Source: Conoideocrella luteorostrata (lineage: Eukaryota; Ascomycota; Sordariomycetes; Hypocreales; Clavicipitaceae). Taken from it: a stretch of DNA of 64,000 nucleotides. The stretch lies in assembly GCA_032433595.1 (NCBI GenBank), contig JASWJB010000112.1, positions 55,125 to 119,124 on the forward strand, in the 5' to 3' direction. Positions 11,131 through 23,898 of the stretch are shown in pieces. The notes beneath the pieces are model-generated. The model was not told the DNA's origin and made no database searches. It saw only the letters and a list, made by a program, of their open reading frames with translations. Every line of letters starts with the position of its first letter. Position 1 is the stretch's first letter. The position numbers were made by a program, and so were the translations under genes.

Positions 11131-12251
11131 ACACTTGATCGTCTACAGCGACTATTTGTGAATCATCACTGGTAATGAAAGAAAATACCAAAGACAACAA
11201 CTCCCCAAAAAAGAACACACACACACACCTACAGAGAGACAGAGCAAGATACTGGTTTTTGCAGACTATGCTCATGCATCAAAATCTTGAGTCTTGTAGT
11301 ACTCCGCATGCAATATGAAGTCTGGCTCCATAATCATATAGATTCGTTCTGTAACTAATTCGCCCCCACCCCGTCCATACTACAAGAGCTTCCTTCGCCA
11401 GCGGAATGTCGCCCAATGACATTCCTAGAACTTGGCTGGTTTGAACACCCGGTGGAAATATATTGGTTGAAGCTAATGACAGCCTTGCAGCAGGAGGGTT
11501 GCATTGGGACCTGGGAGTGTTGCATCTTGAGCCCAGATCTCTGTCCTGTGGGAAACAGCTTTGTGTGACACAAGCGGACAACAAGGTCTGATCTACGAAA
11601 TCTGCATGTATGAAAGTGCATGGTGGGCGTTTGTAGATTCACACATACATGAGGATAATTATGGGATATCCTTTTTGCTGTAGACGCAAGGCTCGGGCCG
11701 CCCTGCCCTACAAGCAGCACCACGGAGTACCATCAGAAGGGATGCAGGAAGTATCGACTTGTCGGCCATGGGCATTAACACAACGCTCTGTCGCTGTAAG
11801 ACCTTGGCGCAAGATATAATTCGTCTCTACTCACGATCACAGCATCATCGGTTTTTTTTATCGCCTGGGCGTCTTGGCGATATTTTCTGCAGTTTGGTGG
11901 TGTCACTTCACTGAGGTGCCTACGTCATTTGAACAACTGACCAAATACCGGCAGCAGTCAACGCCACACTGTAGCAGCATGCAACTCGGCATCATGTGCA
12001 TATCTTTTTTTGACAATCAAATCACGAACAGGCACGCTGTGTTACCTCTCTGCGAGCGGGTATCCAACATAATCATGCCCCCAGCCTTTACCTATCTTCC
12101 GGCCGTTGTCAAGGATTCGCCAAGACCTGGCCAAGACCAGCCCTCCAAGCTAATATTCAGCCGGGCGGCCCATTCGTATACATCCCCGCACATTATGTAT
12201 ATATATGTACTCTCTGGCGCTTCTCTCTGTCCGCCTTGGATCCCTGTGTAT

Positions 12252-13916
12252 TCAAAGGCCGTTACTTTTACATGAAAACACACCGCGGACTGTCCCAGCA
12301 GCGTATTCATCAATAATACCCTGTACACTGGCGTACGTTCCTGCACTAAGGAAGAAGAAGCCTGTGAGGATAATGATGATGTTCAGTATAATGGAGAGTC
12401 CGTCGCCAAGTCGATTTCGCACGCGTCCAACCTTCTTGTCAGCCTTGCGCATTCGAAAGTATGCCACACCCCAGAAAATGAAACCAAACCAACTGTCAAA
12501 TAGGGAGCTCATAACGGAGAGGACTGGAAGTTTGATTAGCATAATTGTGTCATGTATAGGCGCAAACAGCGAGTACTCACGCGAAGAGAAAAAAGGAATG
12601 ACCTGGGAAATGATAAAAGCAAATATCCAAGTGGTGAGCAGGATACCAGCCCAAGAGCCCCATCCAACAACTGTGTGGTCACTCATGTGTCTCGAGCCCT
12701 TGAATAACCGGAAAAACACGAATCGGGCGGTCACTGATGCGTACAAGCAGCCGAGGAATATAATTGTCGGAATCATGAAGGAGAAAGACACCTTCTTGTA
12801 CATGTCGTGGAGCGAGCCGAATGCTGGCGCCGTAACGTACTGATTACCGCTATAAGCATAGATGACGGCGCCGACAACACTGAAGACGATAATTTCGGCA
12901 ATGGTGCAGGCCCAGAGCGACTTGGGAAATTCCCTAAAAGATTTCGAAGTCAGCAACCGGGAATCAACTGCGAAGGCGTATATGGAGAGGACTTACCGAG
13001 GGTCGCGCATTTCTGCAATAAAACTTGGCAGAGTAATCTGGCCGATGAAGGTATAACTAATGTTTAGAAACGCTGCCATTCCCTGCACAAAGGTAGTGCT
13101 GTGCAGAGGAACGGCAGTAACGATTGGTTCGCCCTTGGCAGGACTGTATCCGGCCGGCTTGCCCTGAACACCGGCAAAGGCGGTTGCAAGGATGACAGAA
13201 ATCAGAGTGAAAAATGCAGAAGCAGTTCCCAGCTTGGACATCATGCTGAAGGTGCGAGGGAGAGATGCCAGCCAACAAATGACGACGATGACGACAGAGA
13301 ACTCGACTGTGCGGCAACCTCCAATAAAGGTATTCTCGGTCATGGTGTTGAGATACTCGGCGCCGACCAGTACATGCAACGCCTGAATAAAGGTGTTGTT
13401 GAGCACAAACATGACGGCAGTTCCCCACCAGGCCCAAGTCTGACCCCAGAAGAGGGTTTGTCCAAGATCGCAAACATCGCGTACTTCGGGGTGTCGGAGG
13501 CAGAATTCCCACAGCACAAGACTGGTGTAGAGGACAATTGCAGCAACAACCACGGTCAGAATCAGACCGGGAACGAGCCCCAGGAAGCTATATGACCAAG
13601 GAAAACTCATAATGGCCAAGCAGATGTACTCGCTGAATAGTAACGCCGCAGTCTTCTGCCATGAGCAGGTGCGGTATTGGATGGAGGCGCCATCCTCGGA
13701 AGCAAGTTGCTTGTTCAAAATAGCCTCGCTCGACTCATCGGAGTCTGAAATGTCACTCTTGAGGTGGTCTGGGACTTCACAGATGCGCGGTCCCACGGTG
13801 ACGTTTTTACCACCAAAAAGGGATGCGAATCTGGCACCGCGCCTTTTTCCGAATTCCAGATCGCGGGGACCGGCCGCGAGTCCGGACGGAGACCCGGACC
13901 CAAGCTTTTCGGACAT
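12252..13916 (-). CDS. AAAP family amino-acid transporter
   Basis: Polytopic membrane permease of the amino acid/auxin permease (Aa_trans) family. Three exons, 13916-12997, 12933-12581 and 12523-12252, encode 514 residues. About 95 hydrophilic residues at the N-terminus precede a hydrophobic core of roughly eleven membrane segments. Family-like stretches include WQKTAALLFSEYICLAIMSF, FLNISYTFIGQITLPSFIAEM and GNQYVTAPAFGSL. The second intron (12580-12524, 57 nt) contains no in-frame stop and could be mistaken for coding sequence. It has a GTGAGT donor, a GCTAAT branch site and a CCAG acceptor, and its removal gives VIPFFSSLLSVMSSLFDSWF, which fits the membrane segment better. Substrate unknown; localisation to plasma or vacuolar membrane cannot be told. 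Confidence 0.9.
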
Positions 13917-16552
13917 GGTGAATACGTTGAAGATTCAGCACGGAGAAATTGATGTCGGTTTGTCTTTCGAGAGAGCGGACAGTGCCGTTCTTGCAGAAGC
14001 GGAAAAGACGGGTTGAAGGATTTTAAAGCGACGTCAAGCACGTCATTCGAAACGTTGGGGTTGGGACTGACGATATACTCTCCGGATGCATCAGGACGCT
14101 TGCGAGAATGGGTAATTGGGTGACCAGCAAACCTTTCCGAGATGTGGCAAAATTATTGATGCTTTGAGAGGGAAGAGTGTCGGGCGCGCGCAAGGTAAGG
14201 ATTAATTACGGGCTACGACGAGTATTTCAAGTGTCAGAAGACGACGACAAAGAACGACAACGACTTGCAGGACGAACCAATTGATGCCGTCAAAGCTCAT
14301 CGTGCCGTCCACTTCCCTTTTGCGCAGGTTGGCGGAAGGATCAAATGCCCCGGTCGTCGTGGCTGCGAATCTACTAGTACTAGTAGTAATGGCGCCCCCC
14401 GCATCCACATTTTAGCGGGCGACGGTGCGGGTGCAGCGGAGACGAGGCGCCCAGACGATACAAACACAAACGACCAGACAAAGATTCTGCTCCAATTCAA
14501 CCACTAAACCTGGTGCAAATGCGGTGCCGCAGCGGCGCAGTCTGGCGTCCCACTATGACGTGAGTGCGCCACAGCATGGATGCATGCTTTTCGCTGGGAT
14601 TTTAACCTTGCTTCGACACTCTGCTGCATGGGACCGCTAGTATTAATGTCGATGATGTGATTGTGGTGGAGGAATGGAGCAGGACAGACTACTCCGTACT
14701 GGCCCGGCATTTCGATTTATTTTGCCAACTATTTATTAGACAGCAGATACTGTAACTGTTGCACTGCAATGTGGCGTCCAGGCGTGGTAGGTCACTAACT
14801 AGGTACCTGTGGGTGGAGTACCTCGACCACGACAGTTTGCAGTTTGTACATTTTGTCACGTACCTGTACAGAACTGTGCGGAGTAATCAGTTGCAGTGAG
14901 CAGCCAGCAGCAGTAGTGATCAGTAGTCAGCACCAAGAGCAGGGATGCATCCAGGCAGCGAGATAGCCGTCTCTGCGCTTGGCATCGAAGCAGAGCATCT
15001 GCAAACTGAGATCTGCCGCTATGGTCGTCGGCGGCGCCGTTACTGGCTGCAACCACTAACTGGTGTGTTGTGTGATCCTCCGTACATGCACCTACATAGG
15101 TTTCCCTCGTGCAATCCAACAACCGGCAATCAGCAATCGTCTGTTTGTCTTTCTTTTTTTCCATTGTCCAATCGACTGTCACAGAAAGAGATTTCAGTGG
15201 TAAAAGTGGTTTTACTGGAGCAAGCGGGGACTGAGCTAAGTGAACTTGGCATCATACCCATTTGCACCCCCTCGGTGACTTTGTATGAGACAAGTCAGCC
15301 ATGCTGTATCCGTCGTTTCCCAGCGGGCAGAAAAGTTCGATGCACTACGAACACTGAGCCTATTGAGCTTCGGGTTATCGGACGTTAGGAATCTGTTCTT
15401 CTGATTGGCGGCACGGTGGGGGGAGTCTGCATGTCCACAGCGGAGGTCCCGAGCTGAAGATATCATCACCTCGCATATCACGCGATCATTCTAGCTTGCT
15501 CATTTATCCTTCTGGTGGTTCGTGGAGCATACGATACGAAAGACACCGTACAGTCTGTCAGTGGTTGGTGCTGACAACTGACAATGGCGCCAGTACCCCA
15601 GGCGAGATCCACCTGGCCTCAGCGTTCCTCCAACATTTCCCGCGCTGAGCTTAATTGTCCATTTGCGTAGGCAGTTTGTGCTGGAGGCTATCGCAGTGTG
15701 CGACACTGCGACATGTTAAATACGATGCATGCTACAGAGATCGGTGCAACCCTAAATATGCATCATATGCAAAGTAGGCTGTGGCATTGTTCGTAGCCTT
15801 GCGTCGGCAACTCTTTGCATGCATCAGAGTGCATGGAAGTTGACGCCGAACCCCGCAGCCCATCAGATCTTCGTACAGAACATCGCGCAGTCGAGTGAAT
15901 ACTAGCTGGGCTCTACACTAAGCGGACGTCGTGTTTTCGCTTCGCATGCACCGGCAACTGCGGACTTACTGCTAAATGTCGGACAGTTCCTTCAGAGTAG
16001 TGAAGACTGCCAATTCATTAGGCGAGAGTTGCAAGACGCAAAAAGAGAACGGGACACGGTAGTGCATGAGCTGATAGCGGACCAATAATCAAAATTTGAA
16101 CATTTCGTGTTTGCTAAGAATTTACCGCTGCTGTTGTTTCTCCCCCGTGTTACGTTACTTGTGCTACATATCCATACCCGTGAATGTTTTGGTACTATGA
16201 ACTACTTGGTTTGGAGTCCTCCATAACCGTCATTCTGACACCAACATTGAAAGATCACCGTGTCTCCCAGCGCCTAGGCTGCCGTTGTGTAGCATCGTAT
16301 TGATAGACTTGCTAACCAGAGGCCACTTGGATTATGGTAAATAGTTGGATGTGCAGACAAGTTTCAATCGTCTGCGATTGCTGTCAGCTGTATTTTCCGC
16401 TCGAGAGTCCCGATTTTGACGTACCTGCACAGCTGCAGACGATTCGAATTGACCGACCCAATAAGTGATGGCGATGCCTTTTGCAATTCAGATCCGCTGC
16501 ACTCATATCCAATTATTAAACCACTTCTTGGAGATCCAATAAATTCTTTCGG
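13917..16552. other. Long intergenic region, no gene seen
   Basis: About 2.6 kb without a supported gene. Open frames such as 14945-15388 plus and 15236-15481 minus overlap each other and have no domain. The stretch holds a 16-bp palindrome at 14371-14386, a TACTCCGTAC copy at 14690-14699, and an 8-bp inverted repeat ATGCAAAG (15767-15774) / CTTTGCAT (15813-15820). Confidence 0.5.
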
Positions 16553-17101
16553 TTATGCATTCCCCTCATCAGCAAAAACCTTCTCCATCTCAACAAAGCA
16601 CATATCATCCGGCAGCTCCATGCCTGGAAACCTCTCCCTCGGAAACGGCGACGTCTCTCCAGTCTTGCTGTATCCTCTGCGCATATACCACGCCATCAAT
16701 GCCTCACGCGTCGAAAGTGCATTCAGCGAGAACATCTTCACGCCCCATGCCGCGCGACAATAGTCCTCGGCATAAGCAAGAACCTGTTTTCCCACACCGC
16801 CGCGTTGATACCGATCATCCACTGCAATCATGGAAAGACGACCAACTTCGGCTCCGCGCTTGGAGACTTCAATCGAGGCGACAAGGGCATTGGAGCTATC
16901 CAATCCCATGAGGGTGACAACGTCAGGGTTTTCGATCTTGGCTTTCACTTCACTTTCATCAAGGCGGAAGGCTGACGCGAGCTCGGCGTTGCCTGTCCAT
17001 TCGGGACGGGTGTCGTAGGTGCGGAATGCGCCTTCTACTAGGCGCTGGATGGAGGAGGCATCATCGGGAGTTGCCTTGCGGAAGTGAAGGCTGGTGGTCA
17101 T
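16553..17101 (-). CDS. GNAT family N-acetyltransferase
   Basis: Single-exon gene of 182 residues. It is predicted to transfer an acetyl group from acetyl-CoA to an amine of unknown identity. The acetyl-CoA binding motif A is visible as IAVDDRYQRGGVGKQVLAYA (Q/RxxGxG), followed by an ALMAWYMRRGYSKTGE segment typical of motif B. The ATG at 17101 (MTTSLHFRKATPDDA) is chosen because the GNAT fold begins directly after it; a longer frame from 17203 would add 34 residues of non-family sequence. It stands alone between two long gaps. Confidence 0.88.
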   Translation of the reverse strand: MTTSLHFRKATPDDASSIQRLVEGAFRTYDTRPEWTGNAELASAFRLDESEVKAKIENPDVVTLMGLDSSNALVASIEVSKRGAEVGRLSMIAVDDRYQRGGVGKQVLAYAEDYCRAAWGVKMFSLNALSTREALMAWYMRRGYSKTGETSPFPRERFPGMELPDDMCFVEMEKVFADEGNA

Positions 17102-19184
17102 CTTGGAACAAGCCGTGATGGTGCGAATGGTGTGGTTGATGATATTGATGATTGAAACTAAAGACTTGAAGTGAGACGTTACTTTACGAGAAAATATCGG
17201 CACTTCTTAAATATATCCGATTTTCGTGCTCTTGCTCAACCTGAAAAATCGGTCTGGGCTCGCAAAAGTTCTTGTAAAATCAAGGGCGCCGGTACCCTAT
17301 CGATGATGGTATCTGGACTAAATCATGCGCGCCTTTTCTCGGGCATAAGCGGTGCTGACACGGGATGAAGCTGTCGAAAGCTCCCTAAAATCCCGCAGTC
17401 ATTTGAAAGGCGCAAGCAACTTGTGATGCCATAGAGCCGACGCCCTGCGAGGACTTGCGAAGAAGCCAAGCATACTCGCTACCCACACATTGAAAATGAA
17501 GTTTTAACCCCAAGATTTGTATGCAAAGAGTATGATAGAAAATCTCGTTCTCCAGTTTGCTCATATACTTCTTCGTTCATGTGGAGTAAGAACAACATTC
17601 ATGTCCCGACAAACAAGTGACTTTTCTCAAGTTGATAACTTCGTCCCTTTCACATAGTCGGTAACATTGCCAGCGTTGAATTATTGGCTACTACGTTGCG
17701 ACGGGAAAACCGTACCTCGGTCGCCTAGGCGTCCTGGGTCGGAATCTGTGTGGTAGTCTCTGTGCTGCGCTACTTGATAACATGCCTAGTGACTTTATTA
17801 AGTGCTCATAAGTGATTGATGCGGGCCGCAATCACAGTAGGAATGCCTCAGACTGATAATTCACATTTATAGAGTAGACCGCACCAAAGACGCCGATTTG
17901 CAACAGTACTAGTTAGGTCAGAATTGACACTACACTAAGAAAACGTAGAAGATGAATATTGCACAAGGTTCAACATGTGTGCCAAGAATTAAAAAAAAAA
18001 AATCTGTATGAACCTGCGGAGAACACCAAGTAACTAACCAACTTCCTAGCTGCATAAGTACCCATGCAAGGTGAATAAGAGGTGAAGATCAAGAGGCAGG
18101 AGCGAAGCACGGTGTGGCCCACGCGACCCCTCGTCCAATCCGGAAGTAACCATTCAGCCGCGTTTTGAATCTTGACCATCCTTTTGAATATCAAGTACGG
18201 AGTACGAGTAGTCCATACATTTGATTCAGATATTTTGACTTTGGCTATCCGCATCACATTATACTGCTTCATTTACAGCACCAAGGCAGCGGTCTCCAGC
18301 CTCGCCTTCACTTGAGAACAAAAGGACAAAAATATCAGGCAGCGCCGCCTCGGCTGAGAACATTCTGTACGCGGTGTGTGCCTGGCCTTCCAGACAATTC
18401 ACGCACTACAGCCCATCAGTTCTAGCTCCAAGCTCCAGGCTCCAGGTCTGACAAAAAGGGGCGGGCCACGAGACTGGACAAGGGAACAAATCGCCGGTGT
18501 AGGAGAAATTCACGCTAAAATAAAGTCAGTTCCTGAACAGAGCATTCGAGATAGGCGGTCAGGCTGCTGACTTTTCCCATCCGTTCATCGCAGGCTTTCA
18601 AGTGTAGATAATAGGACGATAAGCGGCAGGACGGTCCGTCGCAGTTCATCGATTTAAATCATTGTGGACGGACTGTGGGCACGGCACGTTGTAGGCGCAT
18701 GGAGAGGGAGAGAAAAAGCTGGCGCTTCCTCAACCATCCCATGTTAAATTACAGACCCATTTTGCCCATCTGCCCAACCACGACCGCGTCCGGGCTGGCA
18801 TCAACACACCATCATTAAAAAAGCCACGCGCCTGCGCTCGACCGAAACTGCGACTCATCTCGTCGGTGCTACCCAAGTACAGGTGACGTCGATCGACATT
18901 TGTTCTGCCGGCTGTTCCTGCGCTGAACACTGCGCAAACACCGTGTTGGCCAAACACCAATCACGCCGAGCCAGATCCTGTACGGAGTACATAAGCTTGT
19001 GACAGCTCTGCCGGTCGGTCCCCTAAGCTTTTTCACGAGCCCGGGTGACGAAGCGAGAAAACCACCAGCCAAGTCCAACTTTAACTTACACCACTCGCAA
19101 TTTTCGAACCGCAAACAACGCACATCATCATCATCCTGCATTCAACGACCGGCACGGCATTTCGCCCGCCACCCTGCCGTTTCA
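17102..19184. other. Long intergenic region, no gene seen
   Basis: No supported gene in about 2.1 kb. It contains an A-run near 17991-18002, a GTACGGAGTAC copy at 18195-18205 and another TACGGAGTAC at 18981-18990, about 200 bp before the ICE2 start. Short minus-strand frames at 18730-19141 look like chance. Confidence 0.5.
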
Positions 19185-20549
19185 ATGTGGTGGCTATTCA
19201 GTATAATTTTCAGCTCCATCTTTCTGTTCACCATCGTTCTATCGATACCCGTCGCTTTCGATGTCGGTGGCCGCGATAGCGGGCTGGCGTACAGTCTGTC
19301 ATTATTTATCTACTACCTAGTCTACTCGGCAATCCGCATCGTTACCCCGACCAGGTCTCGCATCGATTCGACCGTCTCAAATCTCCTGCGTTTGTCACAG
19401 TGGATAATCATCCCTTCGCTGCTCATATGGGCTCTCGGCCAGTTTGCGGTCGATGCAGGGAGCACAAACTGGGTTGAGAGGACGGTAGGAGGCATATTCC
19501 GATCCAAGACTACCAGCTGGACCGAGTGGCTGTTTGGCAAAGATGGCGTGCTCGAGACCGTTATGCTAGGCAGCTGGGATAACACTTTACGATATGCTGG
19601 GCCGGCCTTTCAACTGCTCGAAGGCTTCTGTACGCTTCTCGTCATCCAGGCGGCTGGCCAAATCACACGTTGGCTTGTGAATAGAGGTCGAAGTGACACC
19701 TGGGTGGTAAGTGGCCGTTGATTTTGTGACGGAGATCTGCTCTTTGCTGTGCGCCCCAGAACCGTACATACTAATTGCTCTTAGATCATCCTTCTTGCAT
19801 TTTCAGGTTCTATCATCGCAAGCGCAGTCTACTTCCTTTGGAGAGTTGCACAATTTCCGCAAATCAGCAATCTCGATGCTAGCTTGATTGGAGTAGCCAT
19901 GACTACTGTCACAATTCTCTGTGCGTACGGTATTGGCAGCGGTCGCGGAAACCCTATCGAGAGCTCTCTGCTGTTTGCCTATGTTGTTCTGTGTGTTTAT
20001 CAAATCTTTACCGACTATCTCCCCTCGGAAGCTGTGGGGGAGGCATCCAGCCAGCCAGAGATTCCTCCGCTGCCACCGGTCATCATGGCATCATATTCGA
20101 CCCTGTTGCACATCTTGGGCTCTCTACCGGCCGCTATTCACTCGTCTCTAGCTTTTCTTTACGCAGCCTTCCAGACAATCACGCCGTCGGTCATCATTTC
20201 TTTGGCGTACCGACTTTTTGTGTTTTACTCTGCCACACGAATCATTCCGTCTGTGCGAGACTTGGGAGCTCGCGCTCTCATGGACGATCCCAGCTTCGAA
20301 GACTCGGAAACAGCCAGCAAACTGCTTGGCTTCTTTAGCTGGTTTTCGCCATCAATTTTAGTATCAGTTTACACTAGTTTGTTACTACAACACTTTTCAA
20401 CGAATGACGGCCCTGACGGATGGACTCTCCGAGGGGGTGACGTCGGTGGTAGCACATGGAGATGGATCAATGTGGGCTTAACCATCGTACTATACGGTGT
20501 TGAACTCTACCTTGATACGGGGGAACCTGACCACTGGAAGGTTGATTGA
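19185..20549 (+). CDS. ICE2: ICE2 family ER membrane protein
   Basis: Polytopic ER protein. In yeast Ice2 supports cortical ER inheritance, phospholipid synthesis and lipid-droplet use. Two exons, 19185-19706 and 19785-20549, encode 428 residues; the join GTG/ATC is in frame and reads WVIILLAFSG. It has about eight to ten hydrophobic segments, the first directly at the N-terminus (MWWLFSIIFSSIFLFTIVL). Family-like stretches are VAFDVGGRDSGLAYSL, NPIESSLLFAYVVLCVYQIF and the region around RIIPSVRDLGAR. Length matches ICE2 proteins. The assignment is by recall of the family pattern. Confidence 0.82.
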
Positions 20550-21427
20550 GGTAAAAGTTGCCCGAAATGAGCAAAGGGGCACGCACGGTACATGCACATC
20601 AAAGATGGAAATGAGCATGCTACGTAAGATACCATTCAAAGCGTCCTATACAGCGTACTGGCCGGAGGCAGTTTGGGCTCCATGGCTAGAAAGAAGGAAG
20701 TGAGTCTAATGGTAGAAGCTGACTATCAAGCGCTGTATGCATTGGCTTTATCTAGGGCTAAAGAAAGACAAATGGGGGTATAAAGGCAGCATAATGGGAA
20801 CTGAAGATTCTGGGCATGGAATGGTTGTTGGGAATAAGCGGCCCATGACCGCAATGGCGTTACGGTAGTGAGGCAATTCTGTCCGGAGCATGGCGATATT
20901 GATATGATTTATTATTCCTTTTGTCACATTGCATATTTTCCACCGTGAAATAATTGGCATATTTGAAGTGTTTCTATTTGATGCTTGTCGCACCGGCAGT
21001 TGCCTAGTTTAGGGACAATACGAGCCAAACGTGAATTTTGATATGAACCGCCACTAGCAATAATTATCCGGGTTTGGTAGGGAAAAACAACTTCACGTAC
21101 AATTTTTCTCTCTATTTCCCTACGGAATCCACTTCTAAAGTAGCACCGGATGGAAAGTAAGCATTGGCTGGGCGTCATTCCCATACCGCACATGCATCCA
21201 ATAATCGGACATCAGCGCGGGACCATCCGCTCTGCCGACTGCGACGCCGCCACTCAATCGCTATCTTCACCCATTCCTCGGCTAATTAACTAACGTCTGT
21301 CTGAGTCCATCATACACTCAAAGCCAACCTCCCTCCCATTAACTTCTTTTTCTTCCCTATCTTCTTTCTTATATGTCCTCACGTAATTCCATCAAATTTG
21401 ACTTGAATTGTTCAAGACGTCTCTAAA
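20550..21427. other. Intergenic region
   Basis: Contains the 3' flank of ICE2 and a C/T-rich promoter-like stretch (about 21290-21400) before the hydrolase start. No supported gene. Confidence 0.5.
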
Positions 21428-22508
21428 ATGGACCAATACTCAACAAAGGGCTTGCCTCCCGCCCCTGCCATCTCGATGACCACCATTCCGATGGCCGGCA
21501 TCCTCGTCGACGTGTATGGTCTAGACGAGCTTTCTTCCTCTACACCCCTCACATGCTTATGGCTCTTACATCCCCGTACCAGAACCCGCGCCCGCATGCA
21601 AGATATAGCCTGTCGTGCCGTCCACGCCTGGCATCAACATGGCGGGTCTGGTTCCCGCGGTCTCGTCGCCTTGTCGTTTGATATGCCTAACCACGGGACC
21701 AGACTGGTAAGCGAGTTGTCGAATCACGCCTGGGACAAGGGCAATGAGAAGCACGGCATTGATATGGCCGGCCTGGTGAAGGGCGGGTCGAACGACATGA
21801 GTAGCTTGATGGATCTGGTCGCTGGGTATTTGGGGAGGGAGGTAGACGCACATGTCTGCTTGGGGTGGAGTTTGGGCGGGCATGCTGCGTGGTGGGCTGT
21901 CTTCGGAGAGGAGAGAATCGACGGGGCCGTGATAATCGTGGGGTGTCCTGATTATTTTGGTATGTCTTATGCTATGTCCTCCTCCTTCATACGGTGAGGT
22001 GTTCGTGAGATGCTAATGAATTGGGGGTGGGATGGTGTGAGTAGGGCTCATGAGCAACCGCGCCAAGAACTCACATCTTGATGCCGGATCTTCTCCCCTC
22101 CTGGGGAGTAAATACTTCCCCAAGGACCTGCTGGCTGCTTGTCAACCGCACGATCCAAAATCCATCCTCTTCGGGGCGAATAGCTCCGCCGTGCCGCCGC
22201 TGCCCCTGTCGGCATCGGAGCAGGCCCGTTTGAGGGAGATCTTTGACGCGAGAATACGCGGGAAGAAGGTGCTTGCTTGTTCGGGAGGAGATGACAGGCT
22301 GGTGCCATATGAGCGGTCGGAGCCGCTGCTGAAGGTGTTGAAGGATGCGGTCGGAGGCTGGTATAAGGATGGCGGGGTGGTGATAGAGGATAGGGTGTAC
22401 AAAGGGGTTGGCCATAAGTTTAATGCGGATATGGTGAGGGATACGGTTGGGTTTTTGGTGAAGTTGGTGGAGGAGGGGCCGAGGAAGAGGACGAGATCGA
22501 AGATTTAA
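21428..22508 (+). CDS. Alpha/beta-hydrolase fold protein
   Basis: Predicted serine hydrolase of 331 residues from exons 21428-21959 and 22045-22508. The nucleophile elbow is CLGWSLGGHAAWW (GxSxGG). The strand before it, GLVALSFDMPNHGTR, resembles the oxyanion region of the dienelactone-hydrolase/prolyl-oligopeptidase type. A candidate acid, SGGDDRLVPYE, and a late histidine, YKGVGHKFN, complete a plausible triad. No signal peptide, so it is probably cytosolic. It resembles conserved fungal hypothetical proteins; the substrate is unknown. Confidence 0.82.
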
Positions 22509-22680
22509 GTATTGTTTGTGTAGATGATGCGAAGTGCGGAGGGTAGGATGAACGCACAACTGGATTGCTTGGACTGCTGGGTCATACACATGACAAGCAG
22601 GTAGTGGATATGCACTTGCTAGACACACGAAAATGCGAAAAAGACACTGAGACTGCTCTATACAAGTCAATCATCGTCCG

Positions 22681-23540
22681 TCATCGCCACGGCCGCCTCC
22701 CCTCAGGAACTAGCCTCTCCCCCTCGCGATCCAGCTCGATCTCCAAGCCGCCCTTATCATCACCAGCTCCCCCCTCAAAAACACCCTGCCAAACCCCCCA
22801 GACATTCCTCCTCCTCCTCTTCCCAGCTAACTTCTCCCCTCTACCCATCGGATCCTCCTGCCAATCCCGCAGCGCCTCCTTCACTCCGTTCATTGCCCCT
22901 TCCGCCTCCCCCTCGTCCCCCATACCACCCGGCGGATCTATCCCCACGAAAGTCACCATATCCTCGGACAGCCCGATAACCCGACAGTGGCCCATGATTC
23001 TAGGCTTTTTAAAGCCGTGGCTTACCACGGTCACATGGACGGGCCATGTGCGAAACCTATCCCAGAAAAGAGTCATGCTGAAGAGGATATTGTGGAAGGA
23101 GTCGAGGGCGCGCTCCTCGAGGATAATGTCCATGTCTGTGTCTGCGGCAGGGGAGGGAGGAAAAGGGAGCAGGTTGAAATACTGGTTTTGAAAGGCGAGG
23201 TTGGCATAAGATCGGGCTTCGGAGAGCTTTGTTTCGGAGCGGGTTGGTGCCCTGGCGCCCGGGATTAGCTTGTTGAATTTCTCCCCCATTGCGTGAACGA
23301 TAAGTAGCGGGGGGTGGAGGGTGGGGGATGCTGGAATGAGTACCCTGAAAATGCGAGCGCGGAGGTACCTCTATCTTGGGAGAGACATCGTATCCCGGCT
23401 TTGATGTGTTCTACAAATGTGGGTGTTTCGCCGCGTTGGAAGTCAGCGAGGAGGAATTCGGACTCGGAATGACCGTTGGTTGGACCGCCGAGGTAGATGG
23501 CGTGGCAGCATACGATGATGAGTTTCGTGGGTGCTGCCAT
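22681..23540 (-). CDS. DUF218-like conserved fungal protein
   Basis: Two exons, 23540-23344 and 23251-22681, encode 255 residues. The start is MAAPTKLIIVCCHAIYLGG, a nucleotide-binding-like beta strand seen at the head of DUF218 (YdcF-like) proteins. The motif FSGG followed by TRSETKLSEARSYANLA is formed across the splice join and is characteristic of that family. A later segment, ALDSFHNILFSMTLFWDRF, and the PVHVTVVSHGFK strand fit as well. The biochemical role is unknown. The C-terminus (after about residue 200) is basic and low complexity. The gene is convergent with the hydrolase gene, with about 170 bp between stop codons. Confidence 0.75.
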
Positions 23541-23898
23541 TTGGTTCGAGGTTGTTGGGCGTAAAGTGTGAGGTGTGAGGTGTAAGGTGTGCGAGTTAGA
23601 GAAGGGAAGGCTTTGGGCGAGTTTGAAGAAGACATCATGTGATTGATTGGTGGGCAGATGGCAACGGCGGCTGAATTTGATAAGGAGTGCCGTGTGAATA
23701 AGGTGTTTTTAGTGTAGTATTTGGTAGGGTTGCCACCATTCTATTCTATCCCTGTGTAACAAATATGATGTACAGAAAAATTACGGCATATGCTATTCCC
23801 TCGTTTTATGTTTCAGGGTATATATAGTACAAGCATCCCAAACGATTTGTCTGCCCTCATTACTCGTCGCGAGCTCAGCGCCTAGATAATAGTACAGG

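Larger units (their letters stand above)
9678..12251. other. Gene-poor intergenic region with simple repeats
   Basis: No supported gene in about 2.6 kb. Open frames here (for example 10144-10422 minus, 10801-11130 minus, 11355-11723 minus, 11874-12275 plus) have no domains and no consistent exon joins. The region holds a hexamer repeat, a nonamer CTG-rich repeat, a CA run at 11215-11228 and a long TACGGAGTAC palindrome at 11109-11130. Confidence 0.5.

Noticed and set aside
14945..15388. 147-residue open frame in the gap after the transporter
   Set aside because: No domain, overlapping frames on the opposite strand, and no plausible splice partners.
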